A stretch of DNA of 64,000 bases. Origin: Deferribacteraceae bacterium UBA6793 (GTDB lineage Bacteria > Chrysiogenota > Deferribacteres > Deferribacterales > Geovibrionaceae). Location of the stretch: positions 62,001-126,000 of the forward strand of contig DKFP01000004.1 in the NCBI GenBank assembly GCA_002452405.1. The letters run 5' to 3'. The translations under genes were made by a program, and so were the position numbers. Shown here piece by piece: positions 17,737 through 26,750 of this stretch. The notes beneath the pieces were generated by a model. It was not told where the DNA came from. It did not search any database and worked only from the letters and a program-made list of their open reading frames with translations. Each line of letters begins with the position of its first letter. Position 1 is the stretch's first letter.

Positions 17737-18404
17737 TGTTTAGCCTTTATTTTATTATAAATAACTGGAATCAGCATCATAATGCCGAAAAGAATGAATA
17801 CCAGAAGCATCTTTGGTGAAAATATCTCCTCAGGTGAATTAATCTGTCCGAGCCTGCTCCCCGCAAACATAATTACGAACCCGCCTGGGATTATACCAAA
17901 GGCAGTTGTCCACAGAAATGTTCTAAACGGTATATTTGTTAATCCTGCCAATATGTTAATTAGAAAGAACGGAAAAACGGGAATAAACCTCAGTGTCAAA
18001 AGGTACAGGTGCCCGTTTTTGGATATCTCTGTGTTGAACAGTGACAGCTGACGTGAGTATCTGTCGTGGATATAGCTGCCAAGCAGGTATCTTGAGATAA
18101 AAAAAGCAGTGGAAGCCCCTGCGGTGGCTGCTGCAACTGAGAGAACAAGACTCACTGCAACACCGAAAACATAGCCGCCGAAAAGGCTGATTATAATGGC
18201 ACCGGGAAGCGCAAAAGCTGTATAAAGAAAATATCCTGCGGAATAAAGCAGGATGGATGTTACATAGTGCTGATGTACATAGGCTTTTAGTCCGTCGGCA
18301 TTGGCTTTCAGATATGAGAACGTAGCCAGATCCGAATATTCGCTGTTGCGAAGGACAATAACTATAATTGCAATCAAAATCAGAATTATCAGTTTCTTAA
18401 ACAA
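17733..18404 (-). CDS. TVP38/TMEM64 family membrane protein
   Basis: 223 residues: one N-terminal helix and about five more. The family core is clear: ALPGAIIISLFGGYVFG near residue 67, AATAGASTAFFISRYLLG, and LTLRFIPVFPFFLINILAGLTNI near residue 135. DedA superfamily, likely lipid scrambling or flipping; the cargo is unknown. It sits between two putative sugar transferases, suggesting a shared membrane product. Confidence 0.85.
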   Translation of the reverse strand: MFKKLIILILIAIIVIVLRNSEYSDLATFSYLKANADGLKAYVHQHYVTSILLYSAGYFLYTAFALPGAIIISLFGGYVFGVAVSLVLSVAAATAGASTAFFISRYLLGSYIHDRYSRQLSLFNTEISKNGHLYLLTLRFIPVFPFFLINILAGLTNIPFRTFLWTTAFGIIPGGFVIMFAGSRLGQINSPEEIFSPKMLLVFILFGIMMLIPVIYNKIKAKQ

Positions 18405-19008
18405 ATCTGTCCCCGAATTTCAAAAGATCTGCTTCCGTATCGATATCGCCAAGCTCTTTTAATAAAGCCGCTGTTTTTCCTCTTGTCTTCAGTCGTTTCA
18501 AAGTCTCAGCCAATACTGTATCTATACTCCATATCATATTGCTGAATATGGTAAATTCTTGCAGGTGTCTGCTCATGCCCACAAGGTAATAACCGCCGTC
18601 GTCAGCTTTTCCTAATACAATGTCGCTGCTGTTGAGAGCAGAGAAACCTTCCAAAACTATCCTGTAGTCAAGCTCCGGTGTGTCACTTCCGGTAACTATG
18701 CACCTAGTGTATCCTTTTTTGAATGCATATTCAAAGGCGTTTTGCATTTTCCCGCCCAGATCGCCGCTACCCTGCTCTATAAACTCATAATTTCCAAGCC
18801 AGTTTTCAAACTCATGTAGTCTTTCAGGTTGGTCTATGGCTATAAGAAGGTCGTATTCGCTTGATTTTCCGGAATTAACTGCATTTTCAGCCAGTTGTTT
18901 ATAGATTTCCGCCGCTTTTTCCATACCTATCGTACAGCCTAAACGTGTTTTAACCCTTCCGGCTTCCGGAAACTTGATAAAAATGATGCATACATTACTG
19001 TTTTTCAT
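18397..19008 (-). CDS. TIGR04282/DUF2064-like nucleotidyl- or glycosyl-transferase
   Basis: 203 residues. Opens with CIIFIKFPEAGRVKTRLG, the nucleotide-binding loop of the DUF2064 group, then GDLGGKMQNAFEYAF, TGSDTPEL near residue 112 and KADDGGYYLVGM. The family (also labelled TIGR04282) is related to MobA-like GT-A enzymes and usually accompanies TIGR04283, as here. Overlaps the TVP38 gene by 8 bp and the methyltransferase by 14 bp. Confidence 0.82.
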   Translation of the reverse strand: MKNSNVCIIFIKFPEAGRVKTRLGCTIGMEKAAEIYKQLAENAVNSGKSSEYDLLIAIDQPERLHEFENWLGNYEFIEQGSGDLGGKMQNAFEYAFKKGYTRCIVTGSDTPELDYRIVLEGFSALNSSDIVLGKADDGGYYLVGMSRHLQEFTIFSNMIWSIDTVLAETLKRLKTRGKTAALLKELGDIDTEADLLKFGDRFV

Positions 19009-19594
19009 TCCAAAACCTCAGTTTTGGTATCAAAGCGGGAACGTTTTTACTGTATTCGATGTAATCCTGTCCAAACTCTTTTATAAGTTTACGTTCCTCG
19101 TTAATATAGCCGATGATGAAATATGCGGTAAGTATCAAAGTTACAACAAAATCCGTACTGTTCATGGGGCGTGCCCAGATGAGAATAAGCCCTGCGGTAT
19201 AGTATGGATGCCTCACTATCGATAAGGCTCCGGTTTTTTTGAGTATTTTAGGTATTTCTGGTTGTTTTTCGCCTTTTATACGGGCTTTTATCTGTGAAAT
19301 ACCCAGAAACATGCCGTTATCATATGATTTTGAGGCGTAAACTCCGAAAAGAAGTCCGGAAAACCATAAAACACCAAGGATTATCTGCCAGAACACCAAA
19401 GGATTAAAAAACTGCTGATGGTCAATTTTCGTATACAAGTAAGGGAACGGCAGAAGCAGGATAACAGATTGAAGTACATAGAAAAATCTGTACCACCAGA
19501 GGTCGTATGCCCGCCCTATGATTTTCCTGTCTGCAAGCAAGCTGTGTAAAATGCAATAAAAAATCAGGTATGCGTAAAGATATAATGGTGTCAA
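18995..19594 (-). CDS. ICMT/NnrU-like membrane methyltransferase
   Basis: 199 residues, about five membrane segments. The C-terminal half has the isoprenylcysteine methyltransferase-type pattern: SIVRHPYYTAGLILIW near residue 125 and NEERKLIKEFGQDYIEYSKNVPALIP. Bacterial members methylate lipids or unknown small molecules. It is coupled to ptsP by a 4-bp overlap and to the DUF2064 gene by 14 bp. Confidence 0.75.
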   Translation of the reverse strand: MTPLYLYAYLIFYCILHSLLADRKIIGRAYDLWWYRFFYVLQSVILLLPFPYLYTKIDHQQFFNPLVFWQIILGVLWFSGLLFGVYASKSYDNGMFLGISQIKARIKGEKQPEIPKILKKTGALSIVRHPYYTAGLILIWARPMNSTDFVVTLILTAYFIIGYINEERKLIKEFGQDYIEYSKNVPALIPKLRFWNEKQ

Positions 19595-21711
19595 ATATTT
19601 ATGACCGTATTAAGAAGATGGTGCTTCAGCTCGCTTATGGCATAAGGGCTGACGCTGAAATCTCTGTAGCCCATTTCTATAAGTTTAACCAGTATTTCAG
19701 GGTCGGCTGCCATCTCTCCACATATTTCGACAGGTATGTTAATATCGTTGGCACGCTCAAGAATACGGCGCAGAAGGCTGAGAAACGCCGGGTTATCAAG
19801 CCTATAGAGTGAGCTGACCATGGGGTTGCCCCTGTCCAGAGCGAAGAAATACTGGAACATATCGTTTGTGCCTATGCTAAAGAACGAACATTCTCCCTGC
19901 ATCTGGTCCATCTGATAGATAACGGAAGGTATTTCCAGCATCACGCCGAAGTCCGGAAGCTCAAGTCCAAGTTCTGCTGATATTTCACGCGCACGGTTTT
20001 TAACATTGAAAAATTCGGAAACGTCCGCAATAAACGGCACAAGTATTTTTATCTTGGGGTATGTTTTATGTAAAGTTATTAGAGCTTTAAGCTGATCATC
20101 CAGCATCTTGCTGTAGTCCGTCAAAAGCAGTCTTACGCCTCTGTTGCCGAGCGCCGGATTGTCCTCATCCGCCTCGTATGCAGTCTTTTTGTCTGAACCG
20201 ATATCAAGCAGCCTGAAAACGACGTGCTTGTCTGTGAAGGCTCGCATTATCTCTCTGTATATCTCTATCTGATTTTCAGCTGTAAACGGAACATCCTGAC
20301 GCAGATAGAAAATTTCTGTCCGCACCAGCCCTATTCCTTCGGCGCAGAACTGCCCCGCTTTTTCCGAGTCCAGAACGCTGGATATATTTGCGTAAAAGTG
20401 TACCATAGAGCCGTCCTGCAAAGGCACAAGCTGACAGGCAATGTCTCTTCCCTCGGGCTGCGTGTGCTTTGCCGACATTTTGGCTCTATATTTTTCTACA
20501 GTTTCCTGTGTGGGGTTGAAGATAACGATGCCGTCATAACCGTCAACTATAACAGACTGGGCGTATTCAAGTTTATGGTGTATGTTGGAAATGCCTGTTA
20601 CAGCAGGTATTTTCCTGCTTTTTGCAAGAATTGCCGTGTGACTGGTAACTCCGTCCTTTTCTGTTACGAATCCGCATACCTGCTCAAGGTCAAGGGATGC
20701 GGTTTCACCGGGGGTGAGACGGTTTGCGAAGATGACGCTGTTGTCCAGCAGGTTTGCCTCTTTGCAGACAGCGCCGAGGTGCTCAAGCAATCTCGTGGCG
20801 ATGTCTTCTATATCCTGTGCGCGCTCTTTCAGATATGCGTCGTTAATGGAACGGAACCTGCGGATGTACTTGTCCGCAACATGCCGTACGCTGAAGGATG
20901 CGCTCTTTTTTCTTTCTATGATATGGTTTTCTATATCTTTTTTAAATGAAACGTCATTCAGCATCATCAGATGGGTTTCAAAGATACCTGAGGCTATTTC
21001 CTGACTTGCTGATTCCATTTTGTTTATAAGCTCTTTAAGGTCATTTGTGGTTTTGTCTACGGCGCTTCGGAACTCTGTCAGTTCTTCATCGGGTGAAATA
21101 TTGTCATGAGTTTTTTCAACCAGTTTTGAAAGTACCATCACCGGTTCGCCGAAGGCTATGCCGCTTGAAAGCGGAACGCCCTTTTCCATCCGTTCCGAAT
21201 CATCCAGCCCCTTTTCCGCATCATCCTGCGAAAAAAGGTAATGGCGCAAAACAAGTCCGGAAACCTGCGCAGCAACGGCCATAAGCAGTTTTTGCATGGT
21301 ATCGGTGTTCAGTTTGTTTTTGCGGAACTGGAATACCAGAACGCCGAACTCGTGTTCCCTGCTTTTAAGGGGAACGCCGATGAATGTCTGATATGGTTCC
21401 TCGTTGATGCCAGGGAAATAGTGGAATCTTTCGTGGCTTTTGGCATTTCTGATAAAAGTATATCTGTTTTCGGAAAATGTCAGACCTGTCAGACCCTCGT
21501 TAAAACCGAGCGAGATATTTCCCACTGCATTTTCGCTGAGTCCGTTTGTCGCCGCCAGAACGAGCCTGCCGCCGTTTTTCAGGTATATTGAGCATACGTC
21601 ACTTCCGATAGCGTCTTTAACGTATGCGGCAATGTTCGACAAGGTAGTGTCGGTATCTTCAGAGTTAAGGATAATGTTGCTTATTCCCAAAAGCAGATCA
21701 ATCTTTTTCAT
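19591..21711 (-). CDS. ptsP: GAF-domain phosphoenolpyruvate phosphotransferase (enzyme I-Ntr)
   Basis: 706 residues. An N-terminal GAF domain (about 5-155) precedes a full enzyme I: N-terminal HPr-binding helices (180-320), the phosphohistidine loop GVTSHTAILAKS with His358, and the PEP-binding barrel (about 425-700) with GIGLVRTEIFYL, MLEIPSV, SIGTNDMFQYFFALDR and the catalytic Cys664 in EICGEMA. It starts the nitrogen-type PTS relay. No HPr or EIIA gene is in the window. It is 35 bp after mqnD and overlaps the methyltransferase by 4 bp. Confidence 0.93.
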   Translation of the reverse strand: MKKIDLLLGISNIILNSEDTDTTLSNIAAYVKDAIGSDVCSIYLKNGGRLVLAATNGLSENAVGNISLGFNEGLTGLTFSENRYTFIRNAKSHERFHYFPGINEEPYQTFIGVPLKSREHEFGVLVFQFRKNKLNTDTMQKLLMAVAAQVSGLVLRHYLFSQDDAEKGLDDSERMEKGVPLSSGIAFGEPVMVLSKLVEKTHDNISPDEELTEFRSAVDKTTNDLKELINKMESASQEIASGIFETHLMMLNDVSFKKDIENHIIERKKSASFSVRHVADKYIRRFRSINDAYLKERAQDIEDIATRLLEHLGAVCKEANLLDNSVIFANRLTPGETASLDLEQVCGFVTEKDGVTSHTAILAKSRKIPAVTGISNIHHKLEYAQSVIVDGYDGIVIFNPTQETVEKYRAKMSAKHTQPEGRDIACQLVPLQDGSMVHFYANISSVLDSEKAGQFCAEGIGLVRTEIFYLRQDVPFTAENQIEIYREIMRAFTDKHVVFRLLDIGSDKKTAYEADEDNPALGNRGVRLLLTDYSKMLDDQLKALITLHKTYPKIKILVPFIADVSEFFNVKNRAREISAELGLELPDFGVMLEIPSVIYQMDQMQGECSFFSIGTNDMFQYFFALDRGNPMVSSLYRLDNPAFLSLLRRILERANDINIPVEICGEMAADPEILVKLIEMGYRDFSVSPYAISELKHHLLNTVINI

Positions 21712-21746
21712 ATAATATCTTTAGCAGATTCCTTTTCAGTCTGCAA

Positions 21747-22535
21747 TCAAACAAATACGGACTCATCCGCTCCTAAAAAGCTGCATAGCCCTCCAATAGC
21801 GGGGGTGACATCTTTGGAATATTTGTTAACATACAGTTGTATATGGTTTTTTATTACTGAATCATCCATCTCCTGTGCGTGGAGTTTAACAAAGTCCTTA
21901 ATATTATCATAATGAGCATCCGCATAATTAATGGACAGTCTGATAACTTCCGTTATATCCTGAGCTATGTGAAGAAGTTCGTTGCGAATGATTATTGCTC
22001 CTAAGGGTATGGGTGATTTAAATTTTTCCTCGTAAAGTTCGCCCAGATCGCAGAGTTTTTCAAGCCCCTGCTGTTGGTATATAAATCTTCCTTCGTGGAT
22101 TATAACGCCTGCGGCAACCTGTTTTGACGCTATTGCGGGCATTATCATGTCAAACCGCAGCTCAACAAATTCAAAATCCTCACCGAAGAACATCTTGAAA
22201 AACCGGAAAGCACTGGTGTTTACGCCGGGGATGGCAATCTTATTGCCTCTGAGTGATTCCACAGAAACGTTCTCTGCGGATACCACAAGCGGACCGCAGC
22301 CGAAACCCAGAGCGCCGCCAGTTCTGAGTATTTTGTATCTGTCTTTAACCGCCGGAACAACGCCGTATGAAACCTTTACAACGTCCGCCTCTCCCTTGAT
22401 GGCAAGCTCGTTGAGCACCTGCACGTCGTCCATATAAAGGTCAAACTCAAAGTTGTGAGGCACAAGCCCTTTTATCATTGCCCCGAAGATATATGTGTCG
22501 TTGGGGCAAGTGGATATACCGAGTTTCAGCTTCAT
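21747..22535 (-). CDS. mqnD: 1,4-dihydroxy-6-naphthoate synthase (futalosine pathway)
   Basis: 262 residues. MqnD family, periplasmic-binding-protein fold: LGISTCPNDTYIFGAM at the N-terminus, KGEADVVKVSYGVVP near 50, GCGPLVVS, IHEGRFIYQQQGLEKLCDLGE, and PLGAIIIRN. It cleaves cyclic de-hypoxanthinyl futalosine late in menaquinone synthesis. Its presence implies a futalosine-route menaquinone; the other mqn genes are elsewhere. Starts 1 nt after mlaD. Confidence 0.93.
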   Translation of the reverse strand: MKLKLGISTCPNDTYIFGAMIKGLVPHNFEFDLYMDDVQVLNELAIKGEADVVKVSYGVVPAVKDRYKILRTGGALGFGCGPLVVSAENVSVESLRGNKIAIPGVNTSAFRFFKMFFGEDFEFVELRFDMIMPAIASKQVAAGVIIHEGRFIYQQQGLEKLCDLGELYEEKFKSPIPLGAIIIRNELLHIAQDITEVIRLSINYADAHYDNIKDFVKLHAQEMDDSVIKNHIQLYVNKYSKDVTPAIGGLCSFLGADESVFV

Positions 22536-22536
22536 C

Positions 22537-24105
22537 TTAGTTAGGCATCGGCACTTTGCCGAGGAGGTATTTCAGGTCGTCGTCGCGGAACTGGACGCCG
22601 CCGCCCACGAACCATGACTTGTCGTCTTTGTTCAGGAAATTGTCATAACCTGCCTGCATGAAAAGGTTTTTGTAAAATACATATTTCGCTGTCGCCTTTG
22701 CATGAGCTTTTTTATCTTCGTCTTTATCGGGGAAATCGAACAGGTCTGCTGAGAGCACAAGTTTGTCCTCGTCTTTCAGCGGGTGGTAATCGAAACCGAC
22801 ACCGGCTTCGGACTCTTTCAGACCGACACGGAAGAAGTAATTATCCCAGAACCTGTTTGCATACATGGCTGTGAACGTCATGCTGCCGGGGTTGCGTTTG
22901 CTGCTGGTGACTGTTTTCTTATAGGGACCCTCGCTTGAACCGGGGGTGTAATAGTCGTAAGTTGCTGTCTCATTTGTGATAGTTTTCTTTTCAACACCAT
23001 CGGGGTGGCTGGAGAGACCCAGCAGATAATATCTCTCTTTGCTGGGGGTGATTTTGATTGTAGCGTGTCCCTTGCTTTCGTCTGTTTCTCCGTATCTTTC
23101 TGCGAAGAAAGCAAGATCCACTTTAAACTCGTTCAGTTTGCCCAGAGTGTCTTTCAGTCCCACAAGGGCGCCGTTAAGGTTGTCAACCGTTTGTTCGTCG
23201 TTGACCAACTTACCTATCGTTCCTTTTCCTTCGCTTATCTTACCTGTGATATCGTTAAGGTTATCAACGGTTTTCTCAAGTTTTGCCGTAACGGTGCTCA
23301 TGTTTTTGATGGTGCTGTTGATATCCTCTTTGTTTCCGCCGATGATGTCGTTGACATCTCCGGTTATATTCGAAAGATTTTTAGCGATAGCAGGAGTTTC
23401 CGCTTTCATGTCTTTTGTGATGGAGCTTATGTTGGCGATTATCTGGTTGATGTTGGAAGCGTTCGCCGTGGTTATGTCCGAAAGCTGTCTGGTAAGTTCG
23501 TCAACGTTGTACATTATTGCGTTGACGTGGTTTTCGTTATTTTTAACTATAGAGTTAACCGCATCGGTTATCTCGCGGATGTTTGAAATTGTGGCGGACA
23601 TGTTACTTTCCGCCTCGTTGGTTGCCAGAACCTTGCGCAGTGAAGCCGTTATGGCTTTTATGTCGTCGGCAATATCGCCTATCTTGTTGCCCAGAACGTC
23701 AAAATCCGTTCCGCTGCTTTCCGATGAGATGGTTGAGCCTTCGGATATCACGCCTTCGGCTTTTCCGCCGGAAACTTTAAGCTCCGCGTATTTTTCACCG
23801 AGGAAACCCTTTGAGCGGACTGACAGAACGAGGTTGGCAGGAAGGGTATATTCTTTGTCGATGAGCATTGTGACAACAGCTTTTCCGTTTTCCAGCTTGA
23901 TGTCTTTAACTTTCCCGACCTCAACTCCGCTGAAGATAACGTTCGCGTCTTTTGTAAGTCCGGATGCGTCGTCCACAATAGCCTGAATATTCACTCCGTT
24001 TCCTCCGGAAAATGACATATCCACAAGTTTTAAAGACATTGCCCCGATCAGTATAAGACAGCCGACCACGAATAATCCGACCTTAGCTTCAAGTCCCATC
24101 TTCAT
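22537..24105 (-). CDS. mlaD: MlaD/MCE-domain protein with beta-rich C-terminal domain
   Basis: 522 residues, much longer than E. coli MlaD (183). Order: membrane anchor (8-28), one MCE domain (about 36-113, VIFSGVEVGKVKDIKL), a long helical region (about 135-345) with heptad-like N/I repeats such as INQIIANISSITKD, then about 170 residues of alternating beta-type sequence with aromatic ends (RYYLLGLSS, FTAMYANRFWDNYFFRVGL, LFMQAGYDNFL) resembling a small outer-membrane barrel. It should form a periplasmic lipid conduit with MlaE/MlaF. Start ATG has GGAG 8 nt upstream. Confidence 0.88.
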   Translation of the reverse strand: MKMGLEAKVGLFVVGCLILIGAMSLKLVDMSFSGGNGVNIQAIVDDASGLTKDANVIFSGVEVGKVKDIKLENGKAVVTMLIDKEYTLPANLVLSVRSKGFLGEKYAELKVSGGKAEGVISEGSTISSESSGTDFDVLGNKIGDIADDIKAITASLRKVLATNEAESNMSATISNIREITDAVNSIVKNNENHVNAIMYNVDELTRQLSDITTANASNINQIIANISSITKDMKAETPAIAKNLSNITGDVNDIIGGNKEDINSTIKNMSTVTAKLEKTVDNLNDITGKISEGKGTIGKLVNDEQTVDNLNGALVGLKDTLGKLNEFKVDLAFFAERYGETDESKGHATIKITPSKERYYLLGLSSHPDGVEKKTITNETATYDYYTPGSSEGPYKKTVTSSKRNPGSMTFTAMYANRFWDNYFFRVGLKESEAGVGFDYHPLKDEDKLVLSADLFDFPDKDEDKKAHAKATAKYVFYKNLFMQAGYDNFLNKDDKSWFVGGGVQFRDDDLKYLLGKVPMPN

Positions 24106-24117
24106 AAAAACACTCCG

Positions 24118-24873
24118 CTACATGATTTTGATAGGTCCCTCTTTCGAAGCCGAGAAGAACTGCTTCACATAAGGGTTATCTGTGGTTTTAAAATCTTCGG
24201 CAGTGCCGTAAAGCACGACTTTGCCGTCGTAAAGCATCGCTATATAATCCGCTATTTTAAGTGTGCTCTCTATATCGTGGGAGATAACTATTGATGTTAT
24301 CCCCAATTGTTTCTGTGTATCGTTAATGAGGTTGTCCACCACGTCGCACATGATTGGATCGAGTCCCGTTGTCGGTTCATCATAAAGCATTATTTCAGGC
24401 TCAAGAGCAATTGCTCTTGCGAGTCCTACTCTTTTTCTCATGCCGCCTGAAAGCTCCGAAGGCATCTTTTCTTCAATGTTGCTGAGTCCAACGAGGCGTA
24501 GTTTTTCAGCCACTATGGCGTCAATTTTATTTTTTGGCAGCTTCGTATGCTCAACCAGAGGAAATGCAACATTCTCATATACGTTCATAGAGTCGAAAAG
24601 CGCAGCGTTCTGAAACAATATCCCGAAGGTTTTGCGCATGTTGACAAGCTCTTCCGGCTTCATAACAGTGATGTCCTGCCCGTTTACAATCACTTTGCCT
24701 TTTGTCGGCGACATCAGCCCGCAAAGCTGTTTCAGAAGCACAGACTTTCCTGTTCCCGACGGACCGATGATATAGGTTATCGCTCCCTTAACAATTTTAA
24801 GGTCGATACCCTTGTGTATCTTGTGCGTTCCGAAACTTTTATGCAGGTCAAAACATTCTATAGCGTATTCCAT
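24118..24873 (-). CDS. mlaF: MlaF ATPase of lipid transporter
   Basis: 251 residues. Walker A GPSGTGKSVLL near residue 38, Q-loop LFQNAALFDSMNVYENV, signature LSGGMRKRVGLARA, Walker B IMLYDEPTTGLDP, switch ISHD. The LFDSMTV-type Q-loop and signature are typical of MlaF/Ttg2A rather than other importers. Drives MlaE-dependent phospholipid movement between membranes. 8 bp after mlaE. Confidence 0.94.
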   Translation of the reverse strand: MEYAIECFDLHKSFGTHKIHKGIDLKIVKGAITYIIGPSGTGKSVLLKQLCGLMSPTKGKVIVNGQDITVMKPEELVNMRKTFGILFQNAALFDSMNVYENVAFPLVEHTKLPKNKIDAIVAEKLRLVGLSNIEEKMPSELSGGMRKRVGLARAIALEPEIMLYDEPTTGLDPIMCDVVDNLINDTQKQLGITSIVISHDIESTLKIADYIAMLYDGKVVLYGTAEDFKTTDNPYVKQFFSASKEGPIKIM

Positions 24874-24881
24874 CAGCCACC

Positions 24882-25652
24882 TTAGAACATAAATGCCGTA
24901 AGTATATAGTCAAAAATGAGAATCAGCACGCAAGCCATAACAACGGATTCCGTTGTTGCCCTGCCGACACCCTCTGCGCCGCCGCGGGTCATAAATCCTT
25001 TGTAGCAGCCCACAAGGGTTACTACGCCGCCGAAAACGACTGATTTTATCATCCCGTTGGCGAAATCTTCAAAATCTATGTAAGTGTACATATAATCCAG
25101 ATAGAGAGTCTTGTTGATGCCAAGCACTTTTATGCTCACCAGATAACCACCGACAATCCCGAAAAAAACTGTAACGGCGTTCAGCATCGGCATAACAATC
25201 AGTCCGGCAAGGATACGCGGCACAAAAAGGTAGTGAACCGGGTCAACAGCCATGGCGTTCAGTGCGTCAACCTGCTCCGTGACCTTCATGGTGCCTATTT
25301 CGGCGGTGATGGCGGAACCTGCGCGTGCGGCAACCATTATAGCCGAAAGCACAGGACCAAGTTCTCTTGCCATTGCAAGGGCGACCACCGTTCCTACAAG
25401 CTGGTCAGCTCCGAATTTATGGAAGCCTATGTAGCTCTGAAACGCAAAAACCATGCCTGTGAAACTTCCGGTCAGGATGATTACCGACATGGAGTTTGCA
25501 CCTATAAACTCTATTTGTTTTAAAAGTAATTTTGTACGAAACGGCTTTTTAAACACAAGTTTAATTGTTGAGTAAAATAAAAGAGCCATATGCCCTGCTA
25601 CTTCAACGATATTTACAAGCGGTCTGCCGAAAAAACTTAATACTTTTTCCAT
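24882..25652 (-). CDS. mlaE: MlaE permease of lipid transporter
   Basis: 256 residues from the ATG at 25652 (AGGGG close upstream; a TTG 3 nt earlier is also in frame). Five or six membrane segments with the MlaE/TTG2B core: FTGMVFAFQSYIG, LGPVLSAIMVAARAGSAITAEIGTMKVTEQVDAL near residue 95-125, and the C-terminal GGAEGVGRATTESVVMACV. Forms the inner-membrane channel with MlaF and MlaD. No mlaB or mlaC homologue follows. Confidence 0.94.
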   Translation of the reverse strand: MEKVLSFFGRPLVNIVEVAGHMALLFYSTIKLVFKKPFRTKLLLKQIEFIGANSMSVIILTGSFTGMVFAFQSYIGFHKFGADQLVGTVVALAMARELGPVLSAIMVAARAGSAITAEIGTMKVTEQVDALNAMAVDPVHYLFVPRILAGLIVMPMLNAVTVFFGIVGGYLVSIKVLGINKTLYLDYMYTYIDFEDFANGMIKSVVFGGVVTLVGCYKGFMTRGGAEGVGRATTESVVMACVLILIFDYILTAFMF

Positions 25653-25661
25653 CAAGCCCCT

Positions 25662-26750
25662 TTAGCCAAGATAAATTCTTGGTATTCTGTCGGAAATACC
25701 GCACAGCATTTCATATGAGATGGTGTTTGCCCACCCTGCCCACATATCCGCCGTGATATTTTCACCCATTATTTCGACCCTCATTTCGCTGTTGGAGTCA
25801 ACGCCTGAAAGGTCTATCATGGTCATGTCCATGCACACAGTGCCTATGACGGGGCATTTGACACCGTTTACAAGCATGTGGCTGACGTTTGTGAAACAAC
25901 GCTGGTATCCGTCGGCATAACCGATTGGAACAACGCCGTATGTCATGTCTCTATCAGCAAAAAAACGTCTGTTATAGCTGACAGCTTCGCCTTTTTTAAT
26001 CTGTTTCACATGAACAACTTTCGAATAGATGCTCATTACTTTTTTCAGTGTAACATTATTTTCGCCGTAAAGGTAGCCGTAAAGCATCAGTCCCGGTCTG
26101 GCGAGTGAAAATTTATTGTTAAACGCGGAAACGCCGGATGAGTTGAAAAGGCTCGTATTACAGGTTATTCCGTTGTCAACAATGTATTTTTCAAAAATTC
26201 TTATCTGTTCTTCAGTATATTCCGCATCACTGTCTGATGAAGACAGGTGACTCATAATATGCACGGGTCTAAGGTTTTCATACCTTGAAAGGAAGTCGTT
26301 GAAAGGCATTTCAGGAGAAAAGCCCAGTCTGTTCATTCCCGTGTCAATCTTGACAGACACATATGCAGTGCGGTTCATTTTTCCGAGGAAATTATTGAAA
26401 GCGGACGCAAATTTCTCATCCACCATATTCAGCACAAGGTTGTACTCAAGCACATCGTCGAAAAAATCGCCGTCAACGTAGCCGAGGATGAAAATCATGG
26501 GTTCGCTGCCGAGATATTCGCGCAGAATCATCCCTTCAAGGATTGTTGCCACTCCGAATTTCTTCACTTTGTGCTTTTCATAGGCATAAGCGGCGAGCTT
26601 CATGGCTCCATGTCCGTAGCCATCCGCCTTAACTATGGCGATGATATCGGTTCCGGCTTTCGCACGTGCCTGTTCAATGTTGTGTCCGAATGCCCGAAGG
26701 TCAATTTCGGCGTAGGTCGGTCTCAGTGATTTGATCTTAGTCTTTGTCAT
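25662..26750 (-). CDS. alr: Alanine racemase
   Basis: 362 residues. Makes D-alanine for peptidoglycan. The PLP lysine is in IAIVKADGYGHGA (about residue 43); the second catalytic base region reads ARPGLMLYGYLYG, with VPIGYADGYQR and GTVCMDMTMIDLS following. Overlaps the prfB end by 14 bp and precedes mlaE by 9 bp. Confidence 0.95.
   Translation of the reverse strand: MTKTKIKSLRPTYAEIDLRAFGHNIEQARAKAGTDIIAIVKADGYGHGAMKLAAYAYEKHKVKKFGVATILEGMILREYLGSEPMIFILGYVDGDFFDDVLEYNLVLNMVDEKFASAFNNFLGKMNRTAYVSVKIDTGMNRLGFSPEMPFNDFLSRYENLRPVHIMSHLSSSDSDAEYTEEQIRIFEKYIVDNGITCNTSLFNSSGVSAFNNKFSLARPGLMLYGYLYGENNVTLKKVMSIYSKVVHVKQIKKGEAVSYNRRFFADRDMTYGVVPIGYADGYQRCFTNVSHMLVNGVKCPVIGTVCMDMTMIDLSGVDSNSEMRVEIMGENITADMWAGWANTISYEMLCGISDRIPRIYLG

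Noticed and set aside
20224..20949. 241-codon frame on the + strand antisense to ptsP
   Set aside because: ptsP is intact with all catalytic motifs on the other strand; the antisense translation is cysteine- and phenylalanine-rich with no recognisable domain.
21720..21746. Terminator between mqnD and ptsP
   Set aside because: GCAGA/TCTGC forms only a 5-bp stem and has no T-run in the direction of transcription.
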